Under the pieces are notes generated by a model. The model saw only the letters and a program-made list of their open reading frames with translations. It had not been told where the DNA came from and did no database searches. From Eleusine coracana subsp. coracana (lineage: Eukaryota > Streptophyta > Magnoliopsida > Poales > Poaceae), in the NCBI GenBank assembly GCA_032690845.1, contig CM064420.1, forward strand, positions 67,072,707 through 67,136,706: a DNA stretch of 64,000 nucleotides. Direction: 5' to 3'. The position numbers were made by a program, and so were the translations under genes. Shown here piece after piece: positions 28,301 through 37,457 of the stretch (position 1 is its first letter; each line of letters starts with the position of its first letter).

Positions 28301-28923
28301 CCTAAATTCGCAATGCATTTGGCCTCAAAATGGACTGGTTACTGTAAATTACAAAAGTAAGTGAGGAACTCACAATCTTATCATAGTAGCTCTGGATGAC
28401 GCCATCCTTCTCTTTAATCTCGATATCCCTCTGCTCAATCAACTCCAGGGACTGACGTTTGGACTTGTGCAGCTCCGATATTTCCACTTTCAGCCTCTCA
28501 ACCTCTCCGTCCTTTGCAATCTACAACGCCAGTAGTATCAAGTGATAAGTGCACCGAATTCAAGCAAACAAAACGATCAGGAGACTGAAAACCTAGTAGA
28601 GTTCTGAGTTTTCGTACCGCTTGGATGCGAAGCTGGTGTATCTCCGTCTGGGAGGAGGCAAGCTCGGCGGCACGGCGCTCGGAGGCGGCAGAGAGCTCGG
28701 CAACCTCGGCCTGGGAACGCTCGAACTCGGCGGAGAGTGAGGCGTAGCGTTGCTCGAGGAGGGCGCAGGTCTGTTCGGCCGCGATCGCGGCGGCGTCGGC
28801 CTCGGCGCGTACGGTGTCCACCTGGCGCCGGAGCTCGCGGATGGCCGCGTCGGCCCGCTCGGCGACGGCGGCCGTGTCGCCGCCGAGGAGCCGGAGCTCC
28901 TCGTCCGACATGAACAGCGGCAT
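7367..28923 (-). CDS. NUA: Nuclear pore anchor NUA (TPR/Mlp1 homologue), 49 exons
   Basis: Role (family knowledge): long coiled-coil protein of the inner nuclear basket, needed for mRNA export, SUMO homeostasis and flowering time in Arabidopsis. Exons, high to low: 28923-28618, 28520-28374, 27618-27520, 27327-27199, 26882-26790, 26715-26650, 26234-26145, 26039-25962, 25833-25700, 24393-24285, 24203-24111, 23422-23374, 23227-23124, 23058-22990, 22739-22605, 22505-22401, 22273-22160, 22055-21977, 21843-21800, 21705-21632, 20716-20614, 20472-20338, 20224-20126, 20011-19970, 19903-19850, 19275-19096, 19006-18965, 18502-18458, 18139-18056, 17947-17873, 17793-17609, 17512-17410, 16966-16850, 15901-15809, 14143-13991, 13914-13861, 13166-13053, 12921-12844, 12755-12606, 11336-11265, 10723-10577, 10498-10445, 10345-10258, 10152-10088, 9991-9884, 9448-9386, 9216-9045, 8788-7503, 7420-7367. 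The sum is 6132 nt, about 2043 residues, in one frame. Residues 1 to about 1540 are almost continuous heptad-rich coiled coil; the rest, mostly the 1286-nt exon, is acidic and disordered and ends in an arginine/glycine-rich tail. Start: first ATG (MPLFMSDEEL); MSDEEL four codons later is an alternative. The exon at 26715 uses a weak acceptor. Family call very sure; single small exons could be off. Confidence 0.93.
10911..11002. mobile_element. Stowaway-like MITE in a NUA intron
   Basis: Starts CTCCCTCC and ends GGAGG, flanked by TA on both sides (10909-10910 and 11003-11004). About 92 bp with an inner palindrome around CTAGAATTCTAG. These ends and the TA target site are typical of Stowaway (Tc1/mariner-derived) elements. 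Confidence 0.7.
11099..11177. mobile_element. Stowaway-like MITE in a NUA intron
   Basis: About 79 bp, TA-flanked, starting CCCCTCCG and ending CGGAGGAG. The arms TTGTTGTCG and CGACAACA pair, so the whole element can fold into a hairpin. Confidence 0.65.
11386..11470 (-). mobile_element. RTE-type LINE 3' end fragment
   Basis: Contains CCCAAGCAAGTTGGGGTAGG and GATGAAATCTAC, the conserved 3' end of plant RTE LINEs read in reverse, next to a CAA-rich stretch that corresponds to the (TTG)n tail on the minus strand. Only the last 70 or so bases are present. Confidence 0.6.
11480..12130. other. NUA intron stretch with C tract
   Basis: Part of the 1.3-kb intron between exons ending at 12606 and starting at 11336. 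It contains a run of 17 C (11877-11893) in a short CG-rich patch, and otherwise AT-rich sequence. No gene or complete transposon was recognised. Confidence 0.4.
12174..12360. mobile_element. Stowaway-like MITE, right end degraded
   Basis: Begins after TA with CTCCCTCCGTCCC. Its interior (AAAGAGATAGAGATAGAG, GGGAAGAGAGAAAG, AAGTGAGAATG) matches the complete element at 63087-63316, so both belong to one family. The expected right terminal repeat is missing. Confidence 0.65.
14356..14620 (-). mobile_element. RTE-type LINE 3' end fragment
   Basis: On the minus strand it ends in (GTT)n after the conserved segment complementary to AAGTTGGGGTAGGCTAGAGA. A GGTTCTGGCACGTG segment near 14550 matches the end of the RTE reading frame (HVPEP then stop). 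The middle is A-rich. Confidence 0.7.
14932..15400 (-). mobile_element. RTE-type LINE 3' fragment with C-terminal coding remnant
   Basis: On the minus strand 15285-15130 encodes RSRGRPNLTWEESMKR preceded by RVRSAVIRRLDNVK, the C-terminal segment of plant RTE reverse transcriptase ORFs. The 3' UTR and a (GTT)n tail follow. The flanks AGCCATATAATATA and AGCCATAATATAA are a probable imperfect target duplication. Confidence 0.75.
15525..15690 (-). mobile_element. Short L1-type LINE tail with 15-bp target duplication
   Basis: TCGCTGCAGTAAGTT occurs at 15510-15524 and 15691-15705. Between them, a T tract at the left (the poly(A) of a minus-strand element) is followed by about 150 bp of non-coding 3' LINE sequence. 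This is a textbook 5'-truncated LINE insertion in a NUA intron. Confidence 0.8.
16237..16443. repeat. Local tandem duplications in a NUA intron
   Basis: A unit of about 69 bp containing AAGACTTGGTCATATAATCC and GGTTATCCAACTACT occurs at 16237-16305 and 16374-16443. A shorter copy of its end lies at 16319-16350. Copies are about 90 percent alike by eye. Confidence 0.75.
19430..19795 (-). mobile_element. RTE-type LINE 3' fragment with 17-bp target duplication
   Basis: TTTAGCACTGAAAACTA flanks the insert at 19413-19429 and 19796-19812. On the minus strand it reads the end of the RTE ORF (GRPNLTWDESVKRDLK, then VDVPEP and stop near 19640), an A/G-biased 3' UTR, and ends in (GTT)n at 19430. It is about 366 bp, sense to NUA. 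Confidence 0.88.
20808..20849 (-). mobile_element. 42-bp RTE tail with 21-bp target duplication
   Basis: The 21-bp flanks 20787-20807 and 20850-20870 are identical (they begin AGGCCATTTTCAAC). The insert is only the last 42 bases of an RTE LINE (CAACAACAAAGCC, TTTTAGTACTAAGCAAGTT on the plus strand). Confidence 0.85.
20978..20993 (+). mobile_element. 16-bp L1 tail insertion with 16-bp target duplication
   Basis: AACGAAGAAGCTTGAA occurs at 20962-20977 and 20994-21009. The 16 bases between are TCCCCTC plus nine A. TCCCCTC followed by A is exactly the 3' end of the L1 fragment at 1461 on its minus strand, so this looks like an extremely truncated copy of that family. Confidence 0.75.
21414..21436. 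repeat. (GGCT)n microsatellite
   Basis: Five GGCT units in a row in a NUA intron. Confidence 0.9.
26969..27196 (-). mobile_element. L1-type LINE tail inserted at a NUA 5' splice site
   Basis: ACCTCTGCAATCTTT occurs at 26954-26968 and 27197-27211. The insert starts with a T tract on the plus strand (poly(A) of a minus-strand element). On the minus strand the duplicated 15-mer covers the last bases of the exon 27327-27199 plus the GT of its donor site. Two near-identical 20-bp segments around CACGATAGAATGTTA occur inside (about 27119 and 27181). Confidence 0.82.
28135..28212. mobile_element. Stowaway-like MITE in a NUA intron
   Basis: TA-flanked, 78 bp, begins CTCCCCCAG and ends CAGAGGGAA. 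The arms AAATGACATTAG and CTAATGTCATGT pair, giving an almost complete hairpin. Confidence 0.72.
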
Positions 28924-29110
28924 CGCTGCGGGACGGGAACGCCGGGCCCTAGCCCGCCCGGGATCGCAGGATGGCTCAGGATGGTCCTAGGGTTTGGCGA
29001 CCGCCGTGGGGAGGAGTAGCGGTGGTGACGGAAGGGCGGAAGCGGAGGGAGTCGAATGGAACGGGAGTGGAGACGGGCGAGACGCGAAGCAGCGTGAGCT
29101 GATGCGGCAA
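28924..29110 (-). promoter_or_regulatory. NUA 5' leader and core promoter region
   Basis: GC-rich, CpG-rich sequence directly upstream of the NUA start codon, turning AT-rich beyond about 29100. I see no TATA box at a fixed distance. This fits a housekeeping CpG-type promoter. Confidence 0.4.
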
Positions 29111-29318
29111 TATTTAGGTCCGGAAGCGTCTGTGGATTGTGGTCGTGGAACATGGAGTCGTGGGCCTCGCTCGGTCCTCTGCCTCCTCCAACCTCCATAC
29201 AGCAAGGACCCAGATCAACGTGGGCTGGAAAAAGTCCGGTTGACATTGAGTTAGACTGGATGAGTTGATTGGGCTTCAATCCGATTTTTCTTCTTCCTTT
29301 ACGAAACCAAATCTGTAT

Positions 29319-29704
29319 GAGAAAATTCCCTTTATGGCCTTAAAAAAGATGACTCTTTCTTTTATGACTCTTCTGAAATTGAATTTTCCTATGAGGCTTA
29401 AAAATCATTTTTTTCCTTCCTTCTATAGTCTTTTCGTTAGATTTAGGATTTAACGGTGTTAAGTATAGTGTAAAAAGATCATTTTACCCCTGAAATGAAA
29501 TGAATTTATTAAATGGTTTTTTAGGGTAAAATGATAAAACAGTCTTTTTACATTGGACTTAAAACGGTTAAATCCTAAATATGACAGAAAGGCCATAGAA
29601 AAAAGGGAAAATTAGTTTTGGTCCTTATAGTGAAATTTGATTTTTTTTTTAAGGGTCATAGAAGGAAGGGTCATCTTTTTTGAGGCTATAGAAGGAATTT
29701 TCTC
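29319..29704. mobile_element. Mutator-type MITE with long inverted repeats
   Basis: An imperfect palindrome of about 386 bp. The ends GAGAAAATTCC and GGAATTTTCTC start long arms (AAAAAAGATGAC and GTCATCTTTTTT further in), with the centre near 29500. It is flanked by the 9-bp direct repeat AATCTGTAT (29310-29318 and 29705-29713), the target length of Mutator-like elements. Non-coding. Confidence 0.82.
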
Positions 29705-29718
29705 AATCTGTATAGCAA

Positions 29719-29996
29719 AAAAAAAAACTCGACCTGTCCGATAAGAAGCCACCCCGACGACATTATCTAAGGAGAAGAGCCTTCTCGCACAGACCAAGAA
29801 AATTCCCAAACCCCCTCCCCAACTATACACACGGACTCAACTGACCATGTAAGCTATGGAACGAGTCTTTACCTAGTGCTTTGATTTAAGGAGAACAAGG
29901 AAATTTTTTTCGCAACCGGTGTGAAACCGGGGGTCGAACCCCCGATCGGTGGGCAGCCACTTAGGCGCCTTCACCACCAGGCCGGAGGGCTGTTCA
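29719..29996 (-). mobile_element. tRNA-derived SINE with oligo(T) 3' end
   Basis: Target duplication CAATCTGTATAGCAA at 29704-29718 and 29997-30011. Reading the minus strand from 29996, a tRNA-like head begins, with CTGGTGGTGAAGGCGCC (A-box region) and GGGGGTTCGACCCCCG (B box). The tail ends in a T run (an A run on the plus strand from 29719). Oligo(T) 3' ends are known for some plant SINEs such as Au. Confidence 0.78.
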
Positions 29997-30481
29997 CAAT
30001 CTGTATAGCAAGATACCGGAGTACTCTTCTTCTCAAAAAAAAAAAACATAACAAGATACTATGTGGCTGTTGTATAGAAGAAAAAGAAAAAGGGCAAGAC
30101 ACTCCATAATGTTAATGGAGATGTGGTCGTGTACTATGTTCATGTGTGGACGCCTTTCAGTTAAGATCAAACTGTAACATGGAGTATCTTGTTGCATGGA
30201 TTCTTATAGAAGCCCTTTCCAAGATACTGTTTTTACGTATAAATAGACAAATAGTAAAACTTTCGGTGGAATGGGTTAGCACTAGTCTATGTAAAGACTG
30301 AAACATTTTGCTATTGGGCACCGAGGATCTTCAGTCTTGAAGCATCAACGGCAGCGTCAGGCTTGGTTCAGAGCAACGGTGAATGATGTGAGTTGAGACT
30401 ATCGCTGCAGTTTGTTCCTGATGTTCGAGCCGCAGTCACAAAAGTGCACGTGCCGAACCAGCTTTCTCGCGCCAAATGATT

Positions 30482-30565
30482 CCTGAACAAGATCAGTAAA
30501 GAGAGATTATATGAGTGTTAACATCACGCAACATGCCTGAACAAGATCAGTAAAGAGAGATTATA
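30482..30565. repeat. 54-bp spaced direct repeat
   Basis: A 30-base word beginning CCTGAACAAGATCAG and ending GAGAGATTATA occurs exactly at 30482-30511 and 30536-30565. It is a small recent tandem duplication in the spacer. Confidence 0.85.
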
Positions 30566-30576
30566 ATCACTTTACT

Positions 30577-30919
30577 GAGGGTGTATTCGTTTCCACCCCT
30601 CTGATTTAGATCTGTCATATCAAATATTGTGATACTAATTAGGAATATTAAATATAGATTACTGATAAAATCTAGTCCATAACTCTTCTTCTGAATGACG
30701 AGACAAATCTATTAAAACTAATTATGTCATGATTAGATAGTGTGATGCTACAGTAAACATCTCTTAATGATGATTTAATTAAGCTTAATAAATTTGTCAT
30801 GATGCGCATTCAACTCTATAATTAGTTTTATATTTAATATATATTTAATAATCATATATAATATTTTAATAATTAATATGACCTTACTAAAATTTAAACC
30901 CAAAGAAACGAACACACCC
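30577..30919. mobile_element. AT-rich MITE with GGGTGT ends
   Basis: The left end GGGTGTATTCGTTTCC and the right end AAAGAAACGAACACACCC are inverted copies. The 343-bp interior is AT-rich and non-coding. The superfamily is not certain because no clear target duplication was found. Confidence 0.65.
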
Positions 30920-32150
30920 GAATTCTACTCTCGTTCCTTTACTGAATTCTGCTGTCGCTCCTTTCCGTTCCATGCGAAATGCCCGCAGGAATACCTCGGT
31001 AAATGGACTGCTCTCGAGTCAAACAGAGGAGCCAATATGCAGCGAGGCGTATCTTTTTCGACCAACGAGAGTTGGACTGAACGCATAGTGGCACCAAAAG
31101 CTGGCATCACATGAACATTACAGTGAATCACATCATATGAACATCTTCTTTTTCTATCACAATGACGTGGTATACTTTATTCTGACTGTTCGCAAGCGGA
31201 CATGGAAGATGCCTGCGGCAGTTCGCAAGCAGAAGCACTAACAAGTTGGATACTTCCACTCCGTTGGTAGACGGCGAGCAAGGCACTGAACTCAACTTGG
31301 AGGCTGGAGATGGCTGCATACCTAGTTCAACAAGTGGTAGTAGCTAGGAGACAGGGCCGATTCCTTATTGATTATGGCGAGCCTGCGGTTAGCATAGTAG
31401 CCTGGCAACACTAACAAGTGGCCATTAACCTGCAGCGGAACAGTCAGCTTCTGCGTTGGCCGTTGTTTCGATCGGCGGTAAATTGCGGACAAGTGTTTTA
31501 CAAGTATACCAAACCCAGCTCAAGTAGTTTTGTACTATGTGTTTCGAAACCCTTGCCGTTTGTCGTGTTCTGTATCATCAGCAACAAGTTTAAAGAAATG
31601 TACTTGCCGCGTCTGGCATCGCCGACGCGAATACGCATGATGAACTTCCAACCGTGTTTAGGTTCCGATGATTCCACCAACAGCAGTGGCATCATTGGCA
31701 CTGAGCTATGATTTGCTCATCATTTGGCATCAAGGACAGCATACATTCGAAAGAAACAAATCAATTTCTTCAAAGCTACGCGCTTGATTCCCAATTGCAA
31801 GAGAGTACCAAGTACATACCACTTTTTTGTTTTAAATCTAAAGCTAGTTGTTCACATTTAAGGTGCAAACGTATGGACAAAGCAAAGCAGTCTGTCTCAC
31901 TAACAGACGCCGGCTGACGAAGGAAGGCCTGAAAATTTACACGGATTCAGGCTACTACCACTTGACAAATCACAAGCAGTCATGCATGTCATCCCAAGGT
32001 GTGAAACTTGAACTCACGGCGTGCAAATGCAGCAACTCCTGTGAGCTAAGTAATTGAGGCCAGGTGGAGGCCGAAAATACAGGTTCACCAGTGAAAGATT
32101 ACGCCCCCTACGATTGTGTATGTGTGACTAGGCATGAAGCATCATCTTGA
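30920..32150. other. Spacer and 3' flank of the PADRE gene
   Basis: No supported gene. Short open frames on both strands show no known domain. The stretch next to 32150 should include the 3' UTR of the PADRE gene. Confidence 0.5.
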
Positions 32151-33217
32151 TCAGCTCCCGGCTTCGTCGATGCTTTGCAGCGAGGGCCGCCATTGCCGGT
32201 GCCGCGCACTGGAGCTCCGGCTGCTGTTGTCCTGGCGCGCCAACTGCAATCAGATGAGAGAAATCAGGAGACGGAACCTTTGCATGTTGCCATGTGATTA
32301 AAAAAAATAATCTACTATCCCTTAATCTATCGTTGTACTTCCTTGTGGACGCACCAGTTAGTTAATTGCATATTGTCCTTTTGCTTCAGGAAAACTAAAA
32401 TTTTCTTCTGTGCATGTTACCTGGAATGTGGTTCTTTGCAGCCAAGAAAAAAATCCTGCAGCTAATAAACTGGTCGAACAGAAATTTCTTGGACAGTTGC
32501 AAAAATCGGCAAGATGAGATGCAAAAACTGGCAAGATGAGACGTGGAGGACGCATGCTAGTCACGAGGACAGGAACATCCAATCCAACTACTCGTAGCGA
32601 AGCCATTAAAAGGCGTGTGGATCATGGCGACACCGTGCATGCGGTGCATCGCAAAAGCTGTTGGATTGAAGACGGTGGGGGGCAAGTCTGATCCGAGTAA
32701 ATAGTACCTGATCGAGACTGGCATCCAGGGCGTCTTCGTCGTCGCTGTCCTCGGCCCTCGGCTTGCTCTGCTTCGACTCCGGCACCTGCTGCTGCTGCTT
32801 CTGCGCCTTCCGCAGCTTCTCCTCCTTCCTCGCCTGCATCGCCTTGGTGACCTCTGCAATTTGACGCACGACAACTATGAAGAAGATTCGGCGAGAGAGA
32901 GAGAGAGACGAAGGAAGCAAAGGATTCGCGTAGAGTAGTACAGTACCGTGCGTGGTGATGAGGCGGTACGCGTGTCCCAGGAGGAGCGTCTCCTTGGGCT
33001 TGAGCAGCTTGACCCGCGTGAGGCGCACGGTTCGGCGCTCCCCAGCCGCGGCGTCGTGTCGCTCCTCGGCGACCCGGAGCGTGACGAGCGCGACGTAGTG
33101 GCCCGGGTTGGCGCGCATCACGTCGGCGGCGCTGGTGGACCAGTACAGCCGCTCCACGCGCCCGCCCGGGTGCTGGACCACCACCGTCGCAGCCTCCGCC
33201 GCCTGGCAGTTGCCCAT
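32151..33217 (-). CDS. PADRE (DUF4228) domain protein
   Basis: Exons 33217-32947, 32853-32708 and 32243-32151 join in frame to 169 residues. Start MGNCQAAEAA: Gly2 and Cys4 form a likely N-myristoylation and S-acylation signal, so membrane attachment is inferred. The PADRE/DUF4228 core follows (VVVQHPGGRVERLYWSTSAA, then NPGHYVALV and a LLKPKETLLLGHAYRLI block). A lysine/glutamine- and acid-rich linker follows, and the protein ends with RHRQWRPSLQSIDEAGS, a conserved tail of this plant family. Known of the family: many members respond to pathogens and abiotic stress, but the biochemical role is unknown. A TATA box lies at the expected distance upstream. Confidence 0.92.
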
Positions 33218-33373
33218 GCTCTCCCAGTCTCTCTCTCTCTCTCTCTGCTCCGTCGCAGCCTTGCCAAGAGCAGGTGGCGGCGCCGCGCGCGAAGCTGGAG
33301 GGACGAGAGCAGGGTTCTAACGGTGGGTGGGTGGGGGGGGGGGGGGCGAGGCTCAAGCGCGGAGGTGGTATAT
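33218..33373 (-). promoter_or_regulatory. PADRE gene leader and TATA box
   Basis: TATATA at 33367-33373 lies about 150 bp upstream of the start codon, so transcription should begin near 33340. The leader holds a GA/CT repeat (33223-33246), and a G tract with GGGTGGGTGGG plus a long G run (33324-33346) sits at the probable start site. Confidence 0.55.
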
Positions 33374-35621
33374 ATGCCGATCGACGAGCTGTAGTGTGTG
33401 CCACGTAGGTACGCCGCGTGCTCTGATGCTCGTGGCGCGCGGCTTTGGCGTTCGTGTTCGTGTTCGTGCCCGGGCGCACGGGAGTCCGGGATGAGCAACG
33501 CTGTGATAGTTGATTATACTTCGCTGCCTTTTCTCCACCGGCGCGCCGCACGTGAACGGACGGTAGAACGTACGTGTTCAGGAGTTGGTTTGTACTCGTC
33601 GAACGGGAGCTTCGCACCGCCGTGACCACAGCGACAGAAAGAGAAAAACCGCCCATGCACATCAATTGGTCGTTTTCGCGGGAGCGGCGTGCGGACCAGG
33701 GTGATGGTCGAATCCACCGTCGCGTCAACTCCCTGCTGCGTACGCTTGTCCTCCACTGGCCGGCCTTTCTCATGTGTACTACCCCGGCAGCCTATAGCAG
33801 CTGATCGATAATCCATGGATAGCATTACGTCAACACAGGCACTACTAGTAGCTACCAGCCTGCCGACGTACGTGTCCAACGATTTATTACAAAACTTCTC
33901 TGTCTGTACTGTACTATGTGCTTCAACGTATTTCATCTTTCATGCGCATTCCAACCCTCCAGACAGCAAAATCTTGTCCGCATTCTATAATTTCTTTTGG
34001 AGGATCGTGGACTGGTATCGCCCTTGAGTATTTCTCAAGTCCTTGTCACCCTCCGTAGGTGAATATTAACAAATAATTCCACCACGTCTGGGTCGATCCA
34101 CCTACTGGTCCAGGTCAACCTATTTGATGATGGCCCTACACCTCGATCCCTACACCTCGATCGCCAAGCCAGCCGTGCATCGGTTCGTATTTTCATAGAG
34201 AGCACCAAAGTTTGTTTGGGACTGTTGTTCATGCCAATGGGGATGGAGCGAATCTTCTGCCATTATTTTGCGTATCTGTGCCATGGACACGGAGACGCTC
34301 CAGAACAAAAGTCGCTACCCTGTGCCTGCCACCATCTATCTCAAACGAAGAGGGTACAATTAGCATCGACACATACAGCTGATAGTATGTGCTATCTGCC
34401 TCAAAATGGAATCCGCTACTTCCCCACGGGCCCACTGATCGAGCTAGCTGTGCCTCATCATCACAAGGATCATTTGCACAAGAATTAGTCGAGCAGAATA
34501 ATAAAGAGGAAAAGGCTTTGCCATAATTCAAATTGTGTGCAACTAGAATATACTAAGAACTAACACCTCAAACATCAAACAGTGTACTGACAGTATCGCA
34601 AGGGAAAATACAAGATATCTTTGCAGTTGCTATTTATTAGTACAAAATGCCAACCCTTAAAAACGAGCAAGCGGCGCATATCATGGCTCATTATTGTTGC
34701 TTCAATCAGTATTATACTACGATGACTTTCACATTGATTTGTTCAACGCACTGCTTGTTCCCTGGTAATAGAAATCGTGGAGTTATAAAACCGGGACGAC
34801 CATTCTGCTGCTTGCCTTCCAACCAGCAGCTTCCTGAAAGCAAGCCAGTGTCAAAATTGTGCCAAAAACATACTAGTACTAAGAAAAAAGCTGTCTGTAT
34901 ATAGAAAAACTATATGCCAAACATACCTCACTTGGATTGAAAAATAAAATCCTGTAGTAGGTTAGGCAGCACTCGTGTAACATATATAAATCCTGTAGTA
35001 GGTTTTGCCCAAAATCGATTGGGACTTGCAGAATCGTGTCTCCTCGCTGATAGGACAAGTTGGCGATGACAACGAGTACGTGTGTGTGGTTCACGCATTT
35101 ATGCTGACGAGGCAGTTGGGTCTAGCTTTCGTCGTTGCAGGATTTCCGCGCTAGCTAGCATTTCAGGATATAATCTCCTCTCGTTATAGATGGCGATCGG
35201 GGTTTCCTGGTCAACAATGGCAACACAATTGTCATATTGCTGGTACACTGATATGATCAGTTAATAAGCATCTGCATCAGACCGTGCGTGATGTCAAGAT
35301 CATGGTCACGTAATCCTACAGGGATATGGCAATGCCGCATTGATGAGACCATGTGCATCGGGCGCGGCTGCCTTGCACGAGTTGGCGTCTCGCGCGCGTA
35401 ACCCCCGATCCAGAGGCCTCTATCCATGCATGCCATTTCTACTGACCCAAGTGACCATCGTGAACGTATTGCTGACGACGGGGCAGCGGCTAACTGGGTC
35501 AATGCAAACACGGGAAAGTCTTTGGTGCAATAGACATGTGCAGCGTTTGTGATGCCGATGCGTGAGGTGAGGTGAGATCAATATCGTAATAGTACTGTAT
35601 GTACTCGATTTTGACATAATG
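33374..35621. other. Gene-poor spacer
   Basis: No supported gene. The part near the PADRE promoter is GC-rich; beyond 33.8 kb it is AT-rich. The word AAATCCTGTAGTAGGTT occurs twice (about 34950 and 34990). Confidence 0.45.
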
Positions 35622-35790
35622 CACTATGTGAAAGCTGTGGTTTGCCGTGTGTCCATTGCATACGATAAAAACCAAAAAACTTGCATATCCTTCTATCGGG
35701 CACACGACAAACACCATCTTTGTCGTGTGTCCGAAACAAAACACACGACAAAGTTTTAGACACACGATAAAGATTGATTTTCTCGTAGTG
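35622..35790. mobile_element. Mini CACTA (CMC) element
   Basis: Starts CACTATGTGAAA and ends TTTTCTCGTAGTG, i.e. CACTA-type inverted ends, flanked by the 3-bp target duplication ATG (35619-35621 and 35791-35793). Subterminal repeats of CACACGAC/GTCGTGTG occur at least four times, as in CACTA elements. At 169 bp it can only be a deletion derivative. Confidence 0.8.
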
Positions 35791-35827
35791 ATGCTTTGAT
35801 CGAAGTATTTGTACGTTTAAGCTGTTG

Positions 35828-35850
35828 TACCCTAACCCTAAACCCTAAAA
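35828..35850. repeat. Short interstitial telomere-like repeat
   Basis: CCCTAACCCTAAACCCTAAA, about three plant telomere units, only 38 bp from the CACTA end. Confidence 0.7.
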
Positions 35851-36618
35851 TCCTAAAACCCCTGCTAGCTCTTACCGGTACATATATTTCTCGCGTCGAA
35901 CAAGAAAGGACCAAAGTATTTCTGTTGCCTCGCATGAGAACATTTCGTGCTAATAACCTCTTGTGCTGTTACTACAAGTCCAGCGTTGCGCAAAGTGGCA
36001 AGTACAGTGGTGGTTGTATAGTTGGCCATGCAAATGCCATGCGATTATTCCATGCTTGGGATGGCCCAACTGAAACAGGCCCACTGGAACCGCTTTCCCC
36101 CCAAATAATGCTCTAGCTTACCATGCACACAGCACATACCTGACCGATCGATTATCAAATCCTTCAGGGACCACGCGTCCACGCCAATAATGCGATTTTG
36201 CGTACGCAGGAATTTCAGTGTGCAAATATGCGAGACACGATAACTTATTAATCCTACCTGCCTGTATCATCGATGGACGATGTCGCCTTTTTCTGCTTGA
36301 TGTTCTGTGCCAGTGTGCGCCATACCCGTGCCCGTACAGTAAAGTTTTGGCAGCATCTCGTGGCATTCTTTGTCAGGCCTCAAGATCATGAGGACATCAC
36401 CTAGTTGTCGATCGGTGGACGGAAGCAATGATCATCCTGCGGTGGTCCTCGATTTCAAATGAGCATCCCATGCTAGCTCTCAATTCCGGCCGTTTTGTTC
36501 GTTGCTTCTCTTTTTGGTTTAATAATCTCTCAAATAAAGCTGTCTACCTAGGTTCAAACTCGAAATTGTTCACGACTCACTTTCCGTTTCATGCTTATTT
36601 GCAAATTAAGAGCACAGT

Positions 36619-36670
36619 CTTCCTCTTAATGAAACATACGCCAAGGCGTGTTCTTTAAATTAAAAAAAAA
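36619..36670 (+). mobile_element. 52-bp L1 tail with 17-bp target duplication
   Basis: CAAATTAAGAGCACAGT lies at 36602-36618 and 36671-36687. The insert reads CTTAATGAAA, GGCGTGTTC and ends in A9, the 3' end of a plant L1 LINE in plus orientation. Confidence 0.82.
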
Positions 36671-36699
36671 CAAATTAAGAGCACAGTTATACGTTGAGC

Positions 36700-37440
36700 A
36701 TTTGAATTGCTACAATGAAAACCTTGTGTTGAGGTGAGTGATGTACTGAACTCCACCCACCATGCACAGATACAGAAGAGAGAGACGACGACTTTCTGAT
36801 AATTGTGATGAATCCCCTTATCGAGACGAGTATATGCCACAAAGATTTGGCACCACCAGCTTCCAGCTACACCAACATGTCGTTTATATACAATACCAGT
36901 CCCACATGATTTCACATGGGAAATATACCATTCTATATTTTTATACAGACATACACATATTATATATCAACTCAGCGATTCCAACAGGCAAAGCCATACA
37001 ACAATTGTGAGAAATACCCATAACGAACACATTTCCATGGATCGAAGGATCTCATCAAGAGCCCTTCTTGCAACAGTCCACTTCTTGGCAGCACATGGCG
37101 TAAGGGGAATACTTTTTACATAAACAGAATCGCTAGCGCCGGCCTTCAACGACCGGAGAATGTTGAGAATCTAATATTGTACTATAACTAAGTGTCGTTT
37201 GTGATGATATAAGCAATCATCCATCAGCACATGTAAACAGTAGTCACGGACTCACGGGTGGCGGGTGCAATAGCAAGGTACGAATATATACGACGTTTAT
37301 AAGCAACAGAAGTTTTTTTTTTGATGAAATAATAAGCAACATAAGTTGGCAGCAAAAAGCCAAACCTACTCAGATTTGCCTATATTTGGACTTAAATTGA
37401 TGGAACTAATTTCCCCCTACCAAGAACAAAGAGATCTCGG
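36700..37440. other. Spacer downstream of the unknown gene
   Basis: No supported coding sequence. The stretch next to 37440 probably holds the 3' UTR of the gene at 37458-37889. Confidence 0.4.
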
Positions 37441-37457
37441 TGATTTCACCGCGCCTT

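Noticed and set aside
29917..29990. A tRNA gene on the minus strand
   Set aside because: Only the T arm with GGTTCGA is well formed; the 5' part does not close an acceptor stem, and the block lies inside an element with a 15-bp target duplication and T tail, so it is a SINE head.
32622..33773. A 383-codon open frame on the minus strand
   Set aside because: It overlaps all of exon 1 and exon 2 of the PADRE gene in another frame, runs through their splice sites and is arginine/proline-rich from GC composition only.
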